This document shows, in pieces, positions 32,901 through 41,604 of a stretch of DNA of 64,000 nucleotides. A program made the translations under genes and the position numbers. The stretch spans positions 3,783,001 to 3,847,000 of the forward strand of contig NZ_JBEPOB010000001.1 in the NCBI RefSeq assembly GCF_040546595.1. Reading direction: 5' to 3'. The stretch's first letter is position 1; each line of letters begins with the position of its first letter. The DNA is from Bosea sp. OAE506 (GTDB lineage: Bacteria; Pseudomonadota; Alphaproteobacteria; Rhizobiales; Beijerinckiaceae). A model generated the notes under the pieces. It had not been told where the DNA came from. It saw nothing but the letters and a program-made list of their open reading frames with translations, and did no database searches.

Positions 32901-34178
32901 TCACATCAGCAGGTTGGGGAGGAAGAGCACGACGCTTGGGAACAGGGCCAGAAAAAGCACCACGGCGAGGATCGCCGCGATGAAGGGCAGCGATTCGATG
33001 AAGTACTCCTCGATCGAGCAGTCCAGGATCGAGCAGACCGTGTACATCGCCACGCCGACCGGCGGCGTCATCGAGCCGAGCGTTACGATCGACATCATCA
33101 GGATGCCGAAATGCACGGGATCGACGCCGAGCTTGGTGACGATCGGAACGAAGATCGGCGTCAGCAGCAGGACCAGCACCGTGCTCTCGACGAAGCAGCC
33201 GGCGATCAGCAGCGAAATCAGGATCAGGATCACGATCGCCAGCGGGTTCTGGGACAGGCCCAGCATCCATTCGGCGACCTCCTGCGGCGCCTGCTCGAAG
33301 ATCAGCGCATAGCCGACCATGCCCGAGAGCAGGATGATCAGCATGATCACGCCGACATCGAGGACGCCCTCGCCCAGCGCCTCCATGAAGCTCTCGAAGG
33401 TCAGCTCCTTGTGCAGGAAGATGCCCACGACCACGGCATAGACGACGGCAAAAGCGCCGATCTCGGAGGGCGTGAAGATGCCGGCGCGGATGCCGAGCAG
33501 CAGCGCGACGGGGAAGAGCAGCGCCCATTTGGCATCGACGACAGCGCGCCAGACCGCCTGCCGGGTGGGCAGTTCCTTGGTCGCGGAATGGTAGCCGCGC
33601 TTGCGGGCGACCAGCCAGACGACCGTCATCAGCGCCACCATCATCAGCAGGCCGGGAATGACGCCGGCAAGGAAGAGCCGACCGATCGAGACGTTGCCGA
33701 CGAAGCCGTAGAGGATCAGGCCCAGGCTCGGCGGAATCGTCGCCGTGATCAGCGAGCCGACGGCGATCGCCGCGCAAGTAAAGCCCTTCGAATAGCCACG
33801 CCGGATCATGTCCGGGCCAAGAATGCGCGCCTCCATCGCGGCGTCGGCGACGGCCGAGCCGGAGACGCCGCCCATCAGCGTCGAGAGGAGGATGCAGACC
33901 TGGGCCATGCCGCCGGCCATCCAGGACACCAGCACGTTCGAGCAAGCGACCAGCCGCGTGGTGATGCCGGTCTTGTTCATCATGTGCCCTGCCAGCACGA
34001 AGAACGGCACGGCCAGCAGCGGGAAGCTCTGCGACGCCGTGGCGATCTGCTGCACGCCGATGCCGAGCGGAATCGAGCCGGAGAGGACGAAGAAGGAGAA
34101 GCCGGACATGCCGATGGCCAGCGCCACAGGCAGGCCGAGGAACATCAGGAGGAAGAAGAGACCCCAGAGCATCAACAT
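32901..34178 (-). CDS. dctM: TRAP transporter large permease (DctM)
   Basis: This 425-residue protein begins at MLMLWGLFFLLMFLGLPVAL (34178; a second ATG at 34172 is possible). About 12 hydrophobic segments are seen. DctM motifs include PFFVLAGHMMNKTGI, LLSTLMGGVSGSAVADAAM and TATIPPSLGLILYGFVG, and the C-terminal half has TPPVGVAMYTVCSI. It exchanges substrate with Na+ or H+ using the periplasmic DctP protein. It is encoded 10 bases after dctQ and 15 bases before uxuA, in a module for uronate or hexonate uptake. Confidence 0.93.
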   Translation of the reverse strand: MLMLWGLFFLLMFLGLPVALAIGMSGFSFFVLSGSIPLGIGVQQIATASQSFPLLAVPFFVLAGHMMNKTGITTRLVACSNVLVSWMAGGMAQVCILLSTLMGGVSGSAVADAAMEARILGPDMIRRGYSKGFTCAAIAVGSLITATIPPSLGLILYGFVGNVSIGRLFLAGVIPGLLMMVALMTVVWLVARKRGYHSATKELPTRQAVWRAVVDAKWALLFPVALLLGIRAGIFTPSEIGAFAVVYAVVVGIFLHKELTFESFMEALGEGVLDVGVIMLIILLSGMVGYALIFEQAPQEVAEWMLGLSQNPLAIVILILISLLIAGCFVESTVLVLLLTPIFVPIVTKLGVDPVHFGILMMSIVTLGSMTPPVGVAMYTVCSILDCSIEEYFIESLPFIAAILAVVLFLALFPSVVLFLPNLLM

Positions 34179-34188
34179 CGGTTGCGCC

Positions 34189-34695
34189 TTACCCGAGCTG
34201 GCTGTCGGAGCGGTCGAGGCCCCGATCGGCATAGAAGACCAGCGAGCGTGTCCGCAGCGCATGGACCAGGTTGATTGTGATGGTGAGCGCCAGCAAAGCG
34301 GCCCCGACCGGAACGGCCGCGGTGACCCAGGCATAGGAGATGCCGCTGTCGCCATAGACGCGCTGCCAGTTCAGCAACGTGAGACGATAGCCGGAGACCG
34401 CGAGCGCGCCGAGGAAGGCGAGCGCCAGCAAGGCGAGCCCGATTTCGATGAACCAGCGCGGCGTGCGCGGCAGCTTTCGGACGAAGAGATCGACGCCGAT
34501 ATGCGCCTTCAGCCGCATGGCCCGGTTTGCGCCGAGGAAGCAGACCCAGATGAACAGCAACTGCGCCACGTCGATCGACCAGATCAGCGGGTAGCCGAAA
34601 CTGCGGCCAAGCGCGGCCAGAAAGACGAGGACCACGATCGCCGCCAGCAGCACCTTGGCTACCAGGAATTCGGCCGAGATCAGGAAGTGCGACAT
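34189..34695 (-). CDS. dctQ: TRAP transporter small permease (DctQ)
   Basis: This is a 168-residue protein with four predicted helices. IWSIDVAQLLFIWVCFLGAN matches the DctQ pattern of a helix followed by a conserved Trp/Phe-rich loop and LRLKAHIGVD-like segment (here RLKAHIGVDLFV). The ATG at 34695 is preferred over upstream in-frame codons, which add an Ala/Pro-rich run without membrane features. It partners DctM, which starts 10 bases downstream of its stop. Confidence 0.88.
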   Translation of the reverse strand: MSHFLISAEFLVAKVLLAAIVVLVFLAALGRSFGYPLIWSIDVAQLLFIWVCFLGANRAMRLKAHIGVDLFVRKLPRTPRWFIEIGLALLALAFLGALAVSGYRLTLLNWQRVYGDSGISYAWVTAAVPVGAALLALTITINLVHALRTRSLVFYADRGLDRSDSQLG

Positions 34696-34732
34696 GGCGG
34701 CGTGGCCTACTCGGTTCGCGCGGAAGGGCGGC

Positions 34733-34751
34733 GGCGCGCTGGGCGCGCGCC
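34733..34751 (-). promoter_or_regulatory. Intercistronic hairpin between dctP and dctQ
   Basis: GGCGCGC and GCGCGCC pair perfectly around a 5-base loop in the 85-bp gap after dctP. The arrangement repeats that seen at the other binding-protein/permease junctions in the window. Confidence 0.5.
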
Positions 34752-34780
34752 ACCGGATGGCATGGGGCAAACGGGCCCGG

Positions 34781-35761
34781 TTACTTCAGGAGCTTCACGA
34801 CCTCGGCGCGCAGTTCGGTGTAGCCGAGCTTCTCGTAGACTCCCTGGGTCGCGTCGACGAAGGGCTTCTTGTCGACCTCGGCAATGGTCATGCCGTTCTT
34901 CTTCATCGTCTCCTCGAAGCCGGCGAGCGACTCCTCGGTCAGCTTGGAGGCGTAGTCGCCGGCCGCCAGCGATTCCTCGCGCAGGATGGTCTGCAGCTCG
35001 GGCGTCAGCTTGTCGAACCAGGCGGCGCTGGTGACGATGCCGGTGATCAGGTTGAAATGGCTCGTCTTGGTGACGTGCTTGGCGACCTCATAGAGCTTCG
35101 AGCCGACGGTAGCGGGGTGCTGCGCCTCGACCGCGTCGATCACCTTCTGCTGCATGGCGGGGTACACCTCGCCCCAGCCCATCGGCGTCGGGGTCGCGCC
35201 CATGGCCCGGATCGTCTCCATCCAGACCGGCGCGCCCGGCGTGCGCATGCGGACACCGGCGAGGTCGGCAGGGACCTTGACCGGCTTGTTGGTGATCAGA
35301 TGCCGGTCGCCCTGCCACCAGTTGAACGACAGGACCTGGTGGCCCGACGTCGTCCTGAGTTTGGCGACCCAGGTCTCGAACAGCGGCGAGGTCACGACCT
35401 TGCGCACGCCCTGGAAGCCGTCTGCGAGGTAGGGCGCGCTGAGCACGCCGAACTCCTTCACGAATACGGCGAGACGGCCGCCATCGACGACGACGGCGAC
35501 ATTAGCACCGGCGCGGGCCTGTTCCAGCACGTCCTCGTCCTTGCCGAGCTGCGAGCCCGGGAAGATGCGGACAGTGAGCTGATTCTTGGAGCGCTCGGCG
35601 ATCCGATCGCGCATTCGCTCCAGCCCCTTGTAGAGCGGGTCGTCACGGGTCAGCGCAGTGTTGACGTTGAGCTGGGCCTGCGCCTGGGCGGCGGCGGGCA
35701 GTGCGAGGGCGACAGCCCCCAATGCGAGCGCGCACAGCGTGCGCCTGTTCACGGTAAACAT
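34781..35761 (-). CDS. dctP: TRAP transporter substrate-binding protein (DctP)
   Basis: This 326-residue protein starts at MFTVNRRTLCALALG with a signal peptide ending near AAAQAQAQ. DctP-family features include MRDRIAERSKNQLTVRIFPGSQLG, DLAGVRMRTPGAPVW with the ligand-binding Arg, and EVYPAMQQKVIDAVE. It is the first gene of the dctPQM-uxuA operon and lies opposite a GntR gene with a 12-bp palindrome between. I infer uptake of a uronate or mannonate. Confidence 0.92.
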   Translation of the reverse strand: MFTVNRRTLCALALGAVALALPAAAQAQAQLNVNTALTRDDPLYKGLERMRDRIAERSKNQLTVRIFPGSQLGKDEDVLEQARAGANVAVVVDGGRLAVFVKEFGVLSAPYLADGFQGVRKVVTSPLFETWVAKLRTTSGHQVLSFNWWQGDRHLITNKPVKVPADLAGVRMRTPGAPVWMETIRAMGATPTPMGWGEVYPAMQQKVIDAVEAQHPATVGSKLYEVAKHVTKTSHFNLITGIVTSAAWFDKLTPELQTILREESLAAGDYASKLTEESLAGFEETMKKNGMTIAEVDKKPFVDATQGVYEKLGYTELRAEVVKLLK

Positions 35762-35817
35762 CTGATACCCTCCCTTGCGGTGCTCGACGCGTCTTGGGAC
35801 GCATTGATGTATGGCAC

Positions 35818-35829
35818 CATACCGGTATG
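35818..35829. promoter_or_regulatory. Candidate GntR operator between dctPQM-uxuA and its regulator
   Basis: CATACCGGTATG is a perfect 12-bp palindrome in the 98-bp divergent gap, 31 bases before the regulator ATG and 57 bases before dctP. A short palindrome is expected for an FCD-type GntR site. It likely controls both directions. Confidence 0.65.
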
Positions 35830-35859
35830 ATAGCCCTACCTTGGGAGAAGGCAAGCCGT

Positions 35860-36579
35860 ATGCACAGCCCCGTTTCGCTCAAGCTGGCGGACCCCATCGT
35901 CCCGCAGATCATCCAGATCCTGCGGCAGGCGATCATCGAGATGCACCTGAAGCCCGGCGAAGCGCTTTCGGAGAAAGAGGTCGCGCTGCGCTATGGCGTA
36001 AGTCGCCAGCCCGTGCGCGAGGCTTTCATCAAGCTGGCGGAAGCGGGCCTGCTCCAGGTGCTGCCGAGCCGGGGCACCTATGTCGTCAAGATCTCGGTGC
36101 GCGAGGTGCTCAACGCCCGCTTCGTGCGCGAGGCGATCGAATGCGCGCTGGTGCGCAGCGCCGCGGAGTTGATCGATGCTGCCGGCGTCGCGCGGATCGA
36201 GCATCTGGTCGATGAACAGAAGTTGGCAGCGGAGGCCGGCGATTCAGCGCGCTTCTATGCCCTCGACGAAGCCTTCCATCGCGCCATCGCCGACTGCGTC
36301 GAGTGCGAACCGGCGCTGCGCGTCGTCGAAAGCGCGCGCGCCCAGACCGACCGGGTGCGCTATCTCAGCCTGCCGGACGCCTCGCCGCTGGCGCTGCTGA
36401 TCGCCCAGCACGAGGCCATTCTCGACGCCATCAAGGCGCGCGATCCTGAGCGGGCCGAGGCGGCGATGCGGACCCATCTGCGCGAAATTCTGAGCGCCCT
36501 GCCCCGACTGGCGGAGCGCTTCCCGGACGTGTTCGACCGCAGCGACGTCCCCCCGCACGCCCGTCCGATTTCGGGCTGA
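35860..36579 (+). CDS. GntR family transcriptional regulator, FCD domain (UxuR/ExuR-like context)
   Basis: This is a 239-residue regulator. The wHTH (LRQAIIEMHLKPGEALSEKE, YGVSRQPVREAFIKLAEAG) spans about residues 15-80, and the FCD helices include FVREAIECALVRSAAEL, LDEAFHRAIADCVEC and QHEAILDAIKARD. The ATG at 35860 is preferred because GGGAGAAGG lies upstream; an earlier ATG at 35827 would start inside the operator. It is divergent from the TRAP-uxuA operon and is its probable repressor, with a hexuronate or ketodeoxy acid as ligand. Confidence 0.9.
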   Translation: MHSPVSLKLADPIVPQIIQILRQAIIEMHLKPGEALSEKEVALRYGVSRQPVREAFIKLAEAGLLQVLPSRGTYVVKISVREVLNARFVREAIECALVRSAAELIDAAGVARIEHLVDEQKLAAEAGDSARFYALDEAFHRAIADCVECEPALRVVESARAQTDRVRYLSLPDASPLALLIAQHEAILDAIKARDPERAEAAMRTHLREILSALPRLAERFPDVFDRSDVPPHARPISG

Positions 36580-36591
36580 GGCCGGCCGGGT

Positions 36592-36804
36592 TCAGCCTGT
36601 GGAGGAAGGTGTCGCTCTGGCGGCATCGAGCCGGGCGACCGTCTCCTCCAGGCTTTCGGCGACGCCGAGCATGAAGTCCTTGCCGAAGGCGATGATCGTG
36701 TCCGGCGGCTCGCCCTTGAAGCTGTAGACGACGCTGACCCGGTCGGGATTGACGTAAACCGGCTTGCCGTCGGCCGGCGAGGTGAACTGGCAGAGCTTGG
36801 CCAT
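36592..36804 (-). CDS. Small conserved-looking protein, FlbD-like pattern
   Basis: This 70-residue protein was not recognised with certainty. The central part ([42 protein letters not shown]) resembles the short beta-rich FlbD/SwrD-like family, in which a strand pair is followed by an xVxESxEEVxxxL helix. It ends with a flexible SSTG tail. It is monocistronic, convergent with the GntR gene and divergent from the phosphoketolase region. Its function is unknown. Confidence 0.6.
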   Translation of the reverse strand: MAKLCQFTSPADGKPVYVNPDRVSVVYSFKGEPPDTIIAFGKDFMLGVAESLEETVARLDAARATPSSTG

Positions 36805-36998
36805 GGAACTCTCGCGATTCGCTGAAGTTCGTCAGCTATAGGACGGATGCGCCGTTCTGTGGACCGGCACCGCTGCGCCCAGCACGGTCCCGCCTGCGGC
36901 GCCACCTGTCCCGCTTCTTTTCGGACCTCTTGCGCTCGATCAGGGCGCGCGGCCAGACGGCGTGGTCCCTTCCGCCGGCAACCGCGAAGGACGTCTCG

Positions 36999-39373
36999 AT
37001 GAGCCACGCAACGCCGAGCCCTCTGAGCCCGGCCGAACTCTCGCTCCTCCACCGCTACTGGACCGCGGCGAATTATCTCTCGGTCGGCCAGATCTACCTG
37101 CTCGCCAATCCCCTGTTGCGCGAGCCACTGAGACCCGAGCACGTCAAGCCGCGCCTGCTTGGCCATTGGGGCACGACGCCGGGGCTGAACTTCATCTACG
37201 CGCATCTCAACCGGGTGATCGCGGCGCGCGACCTCGATATGCTCTATGTCTGCGGCCCGGGGCATGGCGGGCCGGGCATGGTCGCCAACACCTATCTGGA
37301 AGGCTCCTACAGCGAGACCTATCCCGAGATCACGCGGGATGCGGAGGGCCTGCGCAAGCTGTTCCGGCAGTTCTCCTTTCCCGGCGGCATCCCCAGCCAT
37401 GCCGCGCCCGAGACGCCGGGCTCGATCCATGAGGGCGGCGAACTCGGCTATGCGCTGGTCCATGCCTTCGGCGCCGCCTTCGACAATCCCGCTTTGATCG
37501 TCGCCTGCGTCGTCGGCGATGGCGAGGCCGAGACCGGGCCGCTCGCGGCGGCCTGGCATTCGAGCAGGTTCCTCGATCCGGTACATGACGGCGCCGTCCT
37601 GCCGATCCTGCATCTCAACGGCTACAAGATCGCCAACCCGACGATCCTGGCCCGCATGCCGGCCGACGAATTGCGCAGCCTGCTCGTCGGCTACGGCTAC
37701 GAACCCTTCTTCGTCGAGGGCAGCGAGCCGGACCTGATGCACCAGCAAATGGCCGGGACGCTCGACCTCGTCTGCGACCGCATCCGCGCGATCCAGCAGC
37801 AGGCCCGCAATGGCGGCGAGGTCACGGGGCGGCCGCGCTGGCCGATGATCGTGCTGCGCAGCCCCAAGGGCTGGACCGGGCCGAAGACCGTCGACGGCAA
37901 GAAGGTCGAGGGCTTCTGGCGCTCGCATCAGGTGCCGATCGCCAATGCGCGCGGCGATGCCGGCCATCTCAAGCTGCTCGAAGACTGGATGCGCGGTTAC
38001 GCGCCCGAGACGCTGTTCGACGAGGACGGCCGCTTGAAGCCGGAGTTGCAGGCGCTGGCGCCGTCGGGGACACGTCGGATGGGCGCCAACCCCCACGCCA
38101 ATGGCGGGCATATGAAGCGCGAGCTGAAGCTGCCCGATTATCGCCGCTTCGCCATCGCCCTGCCCGGCCCCGGCGGCGCGGTCGCCGAGGCGACGCGCAC
38201 GATGGGCCGCTTCCTGAAGGAGGTCGTCTCCCTCAATGCGGAGGCCCGCAATTTCCGGATCATGGGCCCCGACGAGACGGCCTCGAACCGGCTCGATGCG
38301 GTGTTCGACGTGACCGAGCGTGTCTGGCGTGAGACGATCCTGCCAGAGGACGTGCATCTCGCGCCGGAGGGCCGCGTCATGGAGGTGCTGAGCGAGCATC
38401 TCTGCCAGGGCTGGCTCGAGGGCTATCTGCTCACCGGCCGGCACGGCCTGTTCTCCTGCTACGAGGCTTTCATCCACATCGTCGTTTCGATGGTGAACCA
38501 GCATGCGAAATGGCTGAAGGTCTCGCGCGAGATCCCCTGGCGGGCACCGATCGCCTCGCTGAACTACCTCCTGACCTCGCATGTCTGGCAGCAGGACCAT
38601 AACGGCTTCAGCCATCAGGATCCGGGCTTCCTCGACCTGATCGCCAACAAGAAGGCCGATACGGCGCGGATCTATCTGCCGCCGGACGCCAACACCCTGC
38701 TTTGGGTCACCGACCACTGCCTGCGGACCTATGACCGCATCAACGTCATCGTCGCCGGCAAGGCCCCGGCGCCGCAATGGCTGACCATGCCGAAGCCGGG
38801 ATCGGCATCTGGTCCTGGGCCGGGAGCGAGCGCGCGGGCCGCGAGCCCGACATCGTCCTCGCCTGTGCCGGCGACGTGCCGACGATCGAGACGCTGGCCG
38901 CGGCAGCCCTGCTACGCGAGGCGCTGCCGGAACTCGCCCTGCGTGTCGTCAACGTGGTCGATCTGATGACGCTGCAGAGCCGCAGGCAGCATCCGCACGG
39001 TCTGAGCGACGCGGATTTCGAGGCACTGTTCACGGCCGACAAGCCGGTGATCTTCGCCTTCCATGGCTATCCGCAGCTGATCCACCGGCTGACCTATGAC
39101 CGGCCCAACCATGCCGGCCTGCATGTCCACGGCTATCGCGAGGAAGGCACGACGACGACGCCCTTCGACATGCTGGTGATGAACGGGCTCGACCGGTTCC
39201 ACCTCGCCATCGCAGCCATCGAACGGCTGACGAAGCCGGGCCCGGAGGCAGAGCGCGCCCGCCGGCGCTTCGAGGACCGGCTGATCGCTCATGCGGCTCA
39301 TATCCGCGAGCATGGCGAGGACATGCCGGAGATCCGCGACTGGCGCTGGGGCAGCGAGACGGTGGCCCGCTGA
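36999..39373 (+). pseudogene. xfp: Phosphoketolase (Xfp) gene with a frameshift
   Basis: From 36999 the protein reads as a phosphoketolase: [80 protein letters not shown] (thiamine diphosphate region) and [13 protein letters not shown]. At APAPQWLTM (near 38790) homology moves to another frame, which continues [33 protein letters not shown] and EEGTTTTPFDM to 39373. The two frames overlap by about 190 bases. The span (2375 bases) is one short of a whole number of codons, so a base is missing, and about five residues also look absent at the join. As read, full-length enzyme cannot be made. The intact enzyme splits xylulose-5-phosphate or fructose-6-phosphate into acetyl phosphate. Confidence 0.82.
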
Positions 39374-39433
39374 GGACGCGCGGCGCCTTGGGCGATGTCC
39401 AAGCGCGGCGCTTCATAGTATGGGCAGAGCGCC

Positions 39434-40855
39434 ATGGACGCCGCCGCCCTGATTACGAGCCTCGCCAGCCAAGGCCCGCTGCTGCTGACGGCGATCCATG
39501 TCGCGACGGCAGGGATGGTGACCATCCACGCCCTCATGCGCAAACGCGACGTGCCGGCCGCAATCGGCTGGATCGGGCTGGCGTGGCTGTCGCCCTTCTT
39601 CGGGCCGCTGCTCTATTTCGGCTTCGGCATCAACCGGGTAAAGCGCCGGGCGCGGCGCCTGCGTGGTGCCGAGGAGCATGCCCGCAGCCAGCGCGGCACC
39701 GTGGCGGCGGGGCCGACGGGCAGCCTCCAACGCGCGGTCGGCCGCATCACGCGGGCCCGGCCCGAGGCCGGCACGGTTTCCGCCGTGCTAGAATGCGGCG
39801 ACCAGGCCTATCCACGGATGCTGGCCGCGATCGACGCCGCCACCACCAGCGTGGCGCTCTCGACCTTCATCTTCCGCACGGACGAACTCGGCCTGAAGTT
39901 CGTCGCGGCCCTGGTGCGGGCGCATCGCCGCGGCGTCGCCGTTCGCGTGCTGATCGACGGCTTCGGCGGCGGATTCCTGTTCTCGCGCGCCTATCACGCC
40001 CTGCGGCGGGAGGGCGTTCCGGCGGCACGCTATCTGCATTCGCTGCTGCCATGGAAGATGCCGCTGCTGGACCTGCGCCTGCACAAGAAGATCCTGCTGA
40101 TCGACGGCCGCATGGCCTTCGTCGGCGGGCTGAACATCGGCGGCGAGAATTGCGTGGCGGACCGGCCGCCCGAGCCGGTGCGCGACGTGCATTTCCTGGT
40201 CGAGGGGCCAGTGGTGCGGCAGATCACGGAGAGCTTCCAGGACGACTGGACCTTCTCGACGGGCGAATCGCTGGAGGGCGAGGCCTGGTTCCCCTCAATG
40301 CCGGCCGAGGGCGGAGCGCCGGCCCGCGTCATCTCGTCGGGTCCCGACCAGAGCGTCGACCAGCTCATGCTGGTGCTGCTCGCCGCGATCAACACGGCCT
40401 CTTCCAGCCTGCGGATCGCCACGCCCTATTTCCTGCCGGACGAGCAGATCATCACGGCGCTGCAGCTTGCGGCGCTGCGCGGCGTCGAGGTTCACATCGT
40501 CATCCCCCGGCGCAACAACCACCGGTTGATGGGATGGGCGATGCAGGCCCATATCCGTCCCCTGCTCAAGGCCGGCTGCCGGATCTGGCATTCGCCCGAT
40601 CCGTTCGACCATTCCAAGCTGGCGACGATCGACGACGGCTGGAGCCTGATCGGCAGCGCCAACTGGGATGCGCGCAGCCTGCGACTGAACTTCGAAATCA
40701 CAGTGGAGTTGTATGCCCCGGAGCTGGCGGTTCGCATCGCGGCGCTGATCGACGGCAAGCGCGGCGAGGCCGTGACGCTGGAGCAGATCGATGCGCGCTG
40801 GCCGATCGTAAAAATCCGCGACGCCGCGGCGCGGCTGCTGATGCCCTATCTGTGA
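39434..40855 (+). CDS. cls: Cardiolipin synthase / phospholipase D family protein
   Basis: This is a 473-residue membrane enzyme. An N-terminal hydrophobic region (TAIHVATAGMVTIHALM, AIGWIGLAWLSPFFGPLLYFGFG) matches the PLDc_N segment of ClsA. Two HKD motifs follow: RLHKKILLIDGR near 215 and FDHSKLATIDDGWSLIGSAN near 393, which form the active site. It condenses two phosphatidylglycerol molecules, or PG with another donor, to make cardiolipin. It is the first intact gene after the frameshifted phosphoketolase and is followed 10 bases later by an EEP-family phosphodiesterase gene. Confidence 0.92.
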   Translation: MDAAALITSLASQGPLLLTAIHVATAGMVTIHALMRKRDVPAAIGWIGLAWLSPFFGPLLYFGFGINRVKRRARRLRGAEEHARSQRGTVAAGPTGSLQRAVGRITRARPEAGTVSAVLECGDQAYPRMLAAIDAATTSVALSTFIFRTDELGLKFVAALVRAHRRGVAVRVLIDGFGGGFLFSRAYHALRREGVPAARYLHSLLPWKMPLLDLRLHKKILLIDGRMAFVGGLNIGGENCVADRPPEPVRDVHFLVEGPVVRQITESFQDDWTFSTGESLEGEAWFPSMPAEGGAPARVISSGPDQSVDQLMLVLLAAINTASSSLRIATPYFLPDEQIITALQLAALRGVEVHIVIPRRNNHRLMGWAMQAHIRPLLKAGCRIWHSPDPFDHSKLATIDDGWSLIGSANWDARSLRLNFEITVELYAPELAVRIAALIDGKRGEAVTLEQIDARWPIVKIRDAAARLLMPYL

Positions 40856-40865
40856 GCGAGGTCGC

Positions 40866-41588
40866 GTGAAGGTCGCATCCTACAACATCCACAAATGCCG
40901 CGGCACCGACCGTCGCGTCCGCCCCGATCGCATCGTCTCCGTTCTGGCCGAGATCGGGGCCGATCTGGTAGCGCTGCAGGAGGTCGATCGACGTTTCGGG
41001 CAGCGCACGGGCCTGCTCGACCCTGCTGCGATCCTGCGGGAGACGGGCCTGCACCTGCTGGTCCAATCCGATGTCGTCGACGGGCATGGCTGGCATGGCA
41101 ATGCGCTGCTGGTGCGCGGCGAGCCCCTCTCCTACCGGCGCTTCCGGCTGAAACTTCCCGGCGTCGAGCCCAGGGGCGCGGTGGTGGCGGAGCTCGACCT
41201 CGGCGAGGGGCGCTTCCGCGTGATCGCGGCGCATCTCGGCCTGCTGCGGCGCTCGCGCATCGACCAGGCGACGACGCTGCTGCACGCCTTCCTCGAACTC
41301 ACGCCGATGCCGACCATCCTGCTCGGCGACTTCAACGAGTGGCGGCGCGGGCGGCGCTCGGCGCTCGACGTGCTCGTCCCGCATTTCGCCGACATAAAGC
41401 ACCCGCCGAGCTTTCCCTCGCGCCGGCCGATGCTGCCGCTCGACCGCATCCTGGCGTGGCCGGACGGGCTGATCTCCGAACTTGCGATCCATGACACGGC
41501 GCTGTCGCGGAAGGCCTCCGACCATCTGCCGCTGACGGCCCGGATCAACGTGTCGCGGCTGCAGGCCGCGATGGTCAGCGCCGCCTGA
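40866..41588 (+). CDS. Endonuclease/exonuclease/phosphatase (EEP) family protein
   Basis: This 240-residue protein starts with GTG. EEP motifs are visible in order: YNIHKCRGTDRRVRPDRI, LVALQEVDRRFGQRTG with the metal Glu, LLGDFNEWRRG with the Asp-Asn pair, and LDRILAWPD with KASDHLPLTARI at the end supplying the catalytic Asp-His. Members are DNases, nucleotide phosphatases or sphingomyelinase-like phosphodiesterases. Being 10 bases after a cardiolipin synthase gene, a lipid or phosphodiester substrate is possible. Confidence 0.9.
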   Translation: MKVASYNIHKCRGTDRRVRPDRIVSVLAEIGADLVALQEVDRRFGQRTGLLDPAAILRETGLHLLVQSDVVDGHGWHGNALLVRGEPLSYRRFRLKLPGVEPRGAVVAELDLGEGRFRVIAAHLGLLRRSRIDQATTLLHAFLELTPMPTILLGDFNEWRRGRRSALDVLVPHFADIKHPPSFPSRRPMLPLDRILAWPDGLISELAIHDTALSRKASDHLPLTARINVSRLQAAMVSAA

Positions 41589-41604
41589 GCGCGATCGCCC
41601 GGCC

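Noticed and set aside
31656..34274. Long plus-strand open frame opposite uxuA and dctM
   Set aside because: It is an antisense shadow with no recognisable domain.
38777..38966. Programmed frameshift in the phosphoketolase gene
   Set aside because: No slippery heptamer was recognised at the join, and residues also appear to be missing, so damage or a read error is simpler.
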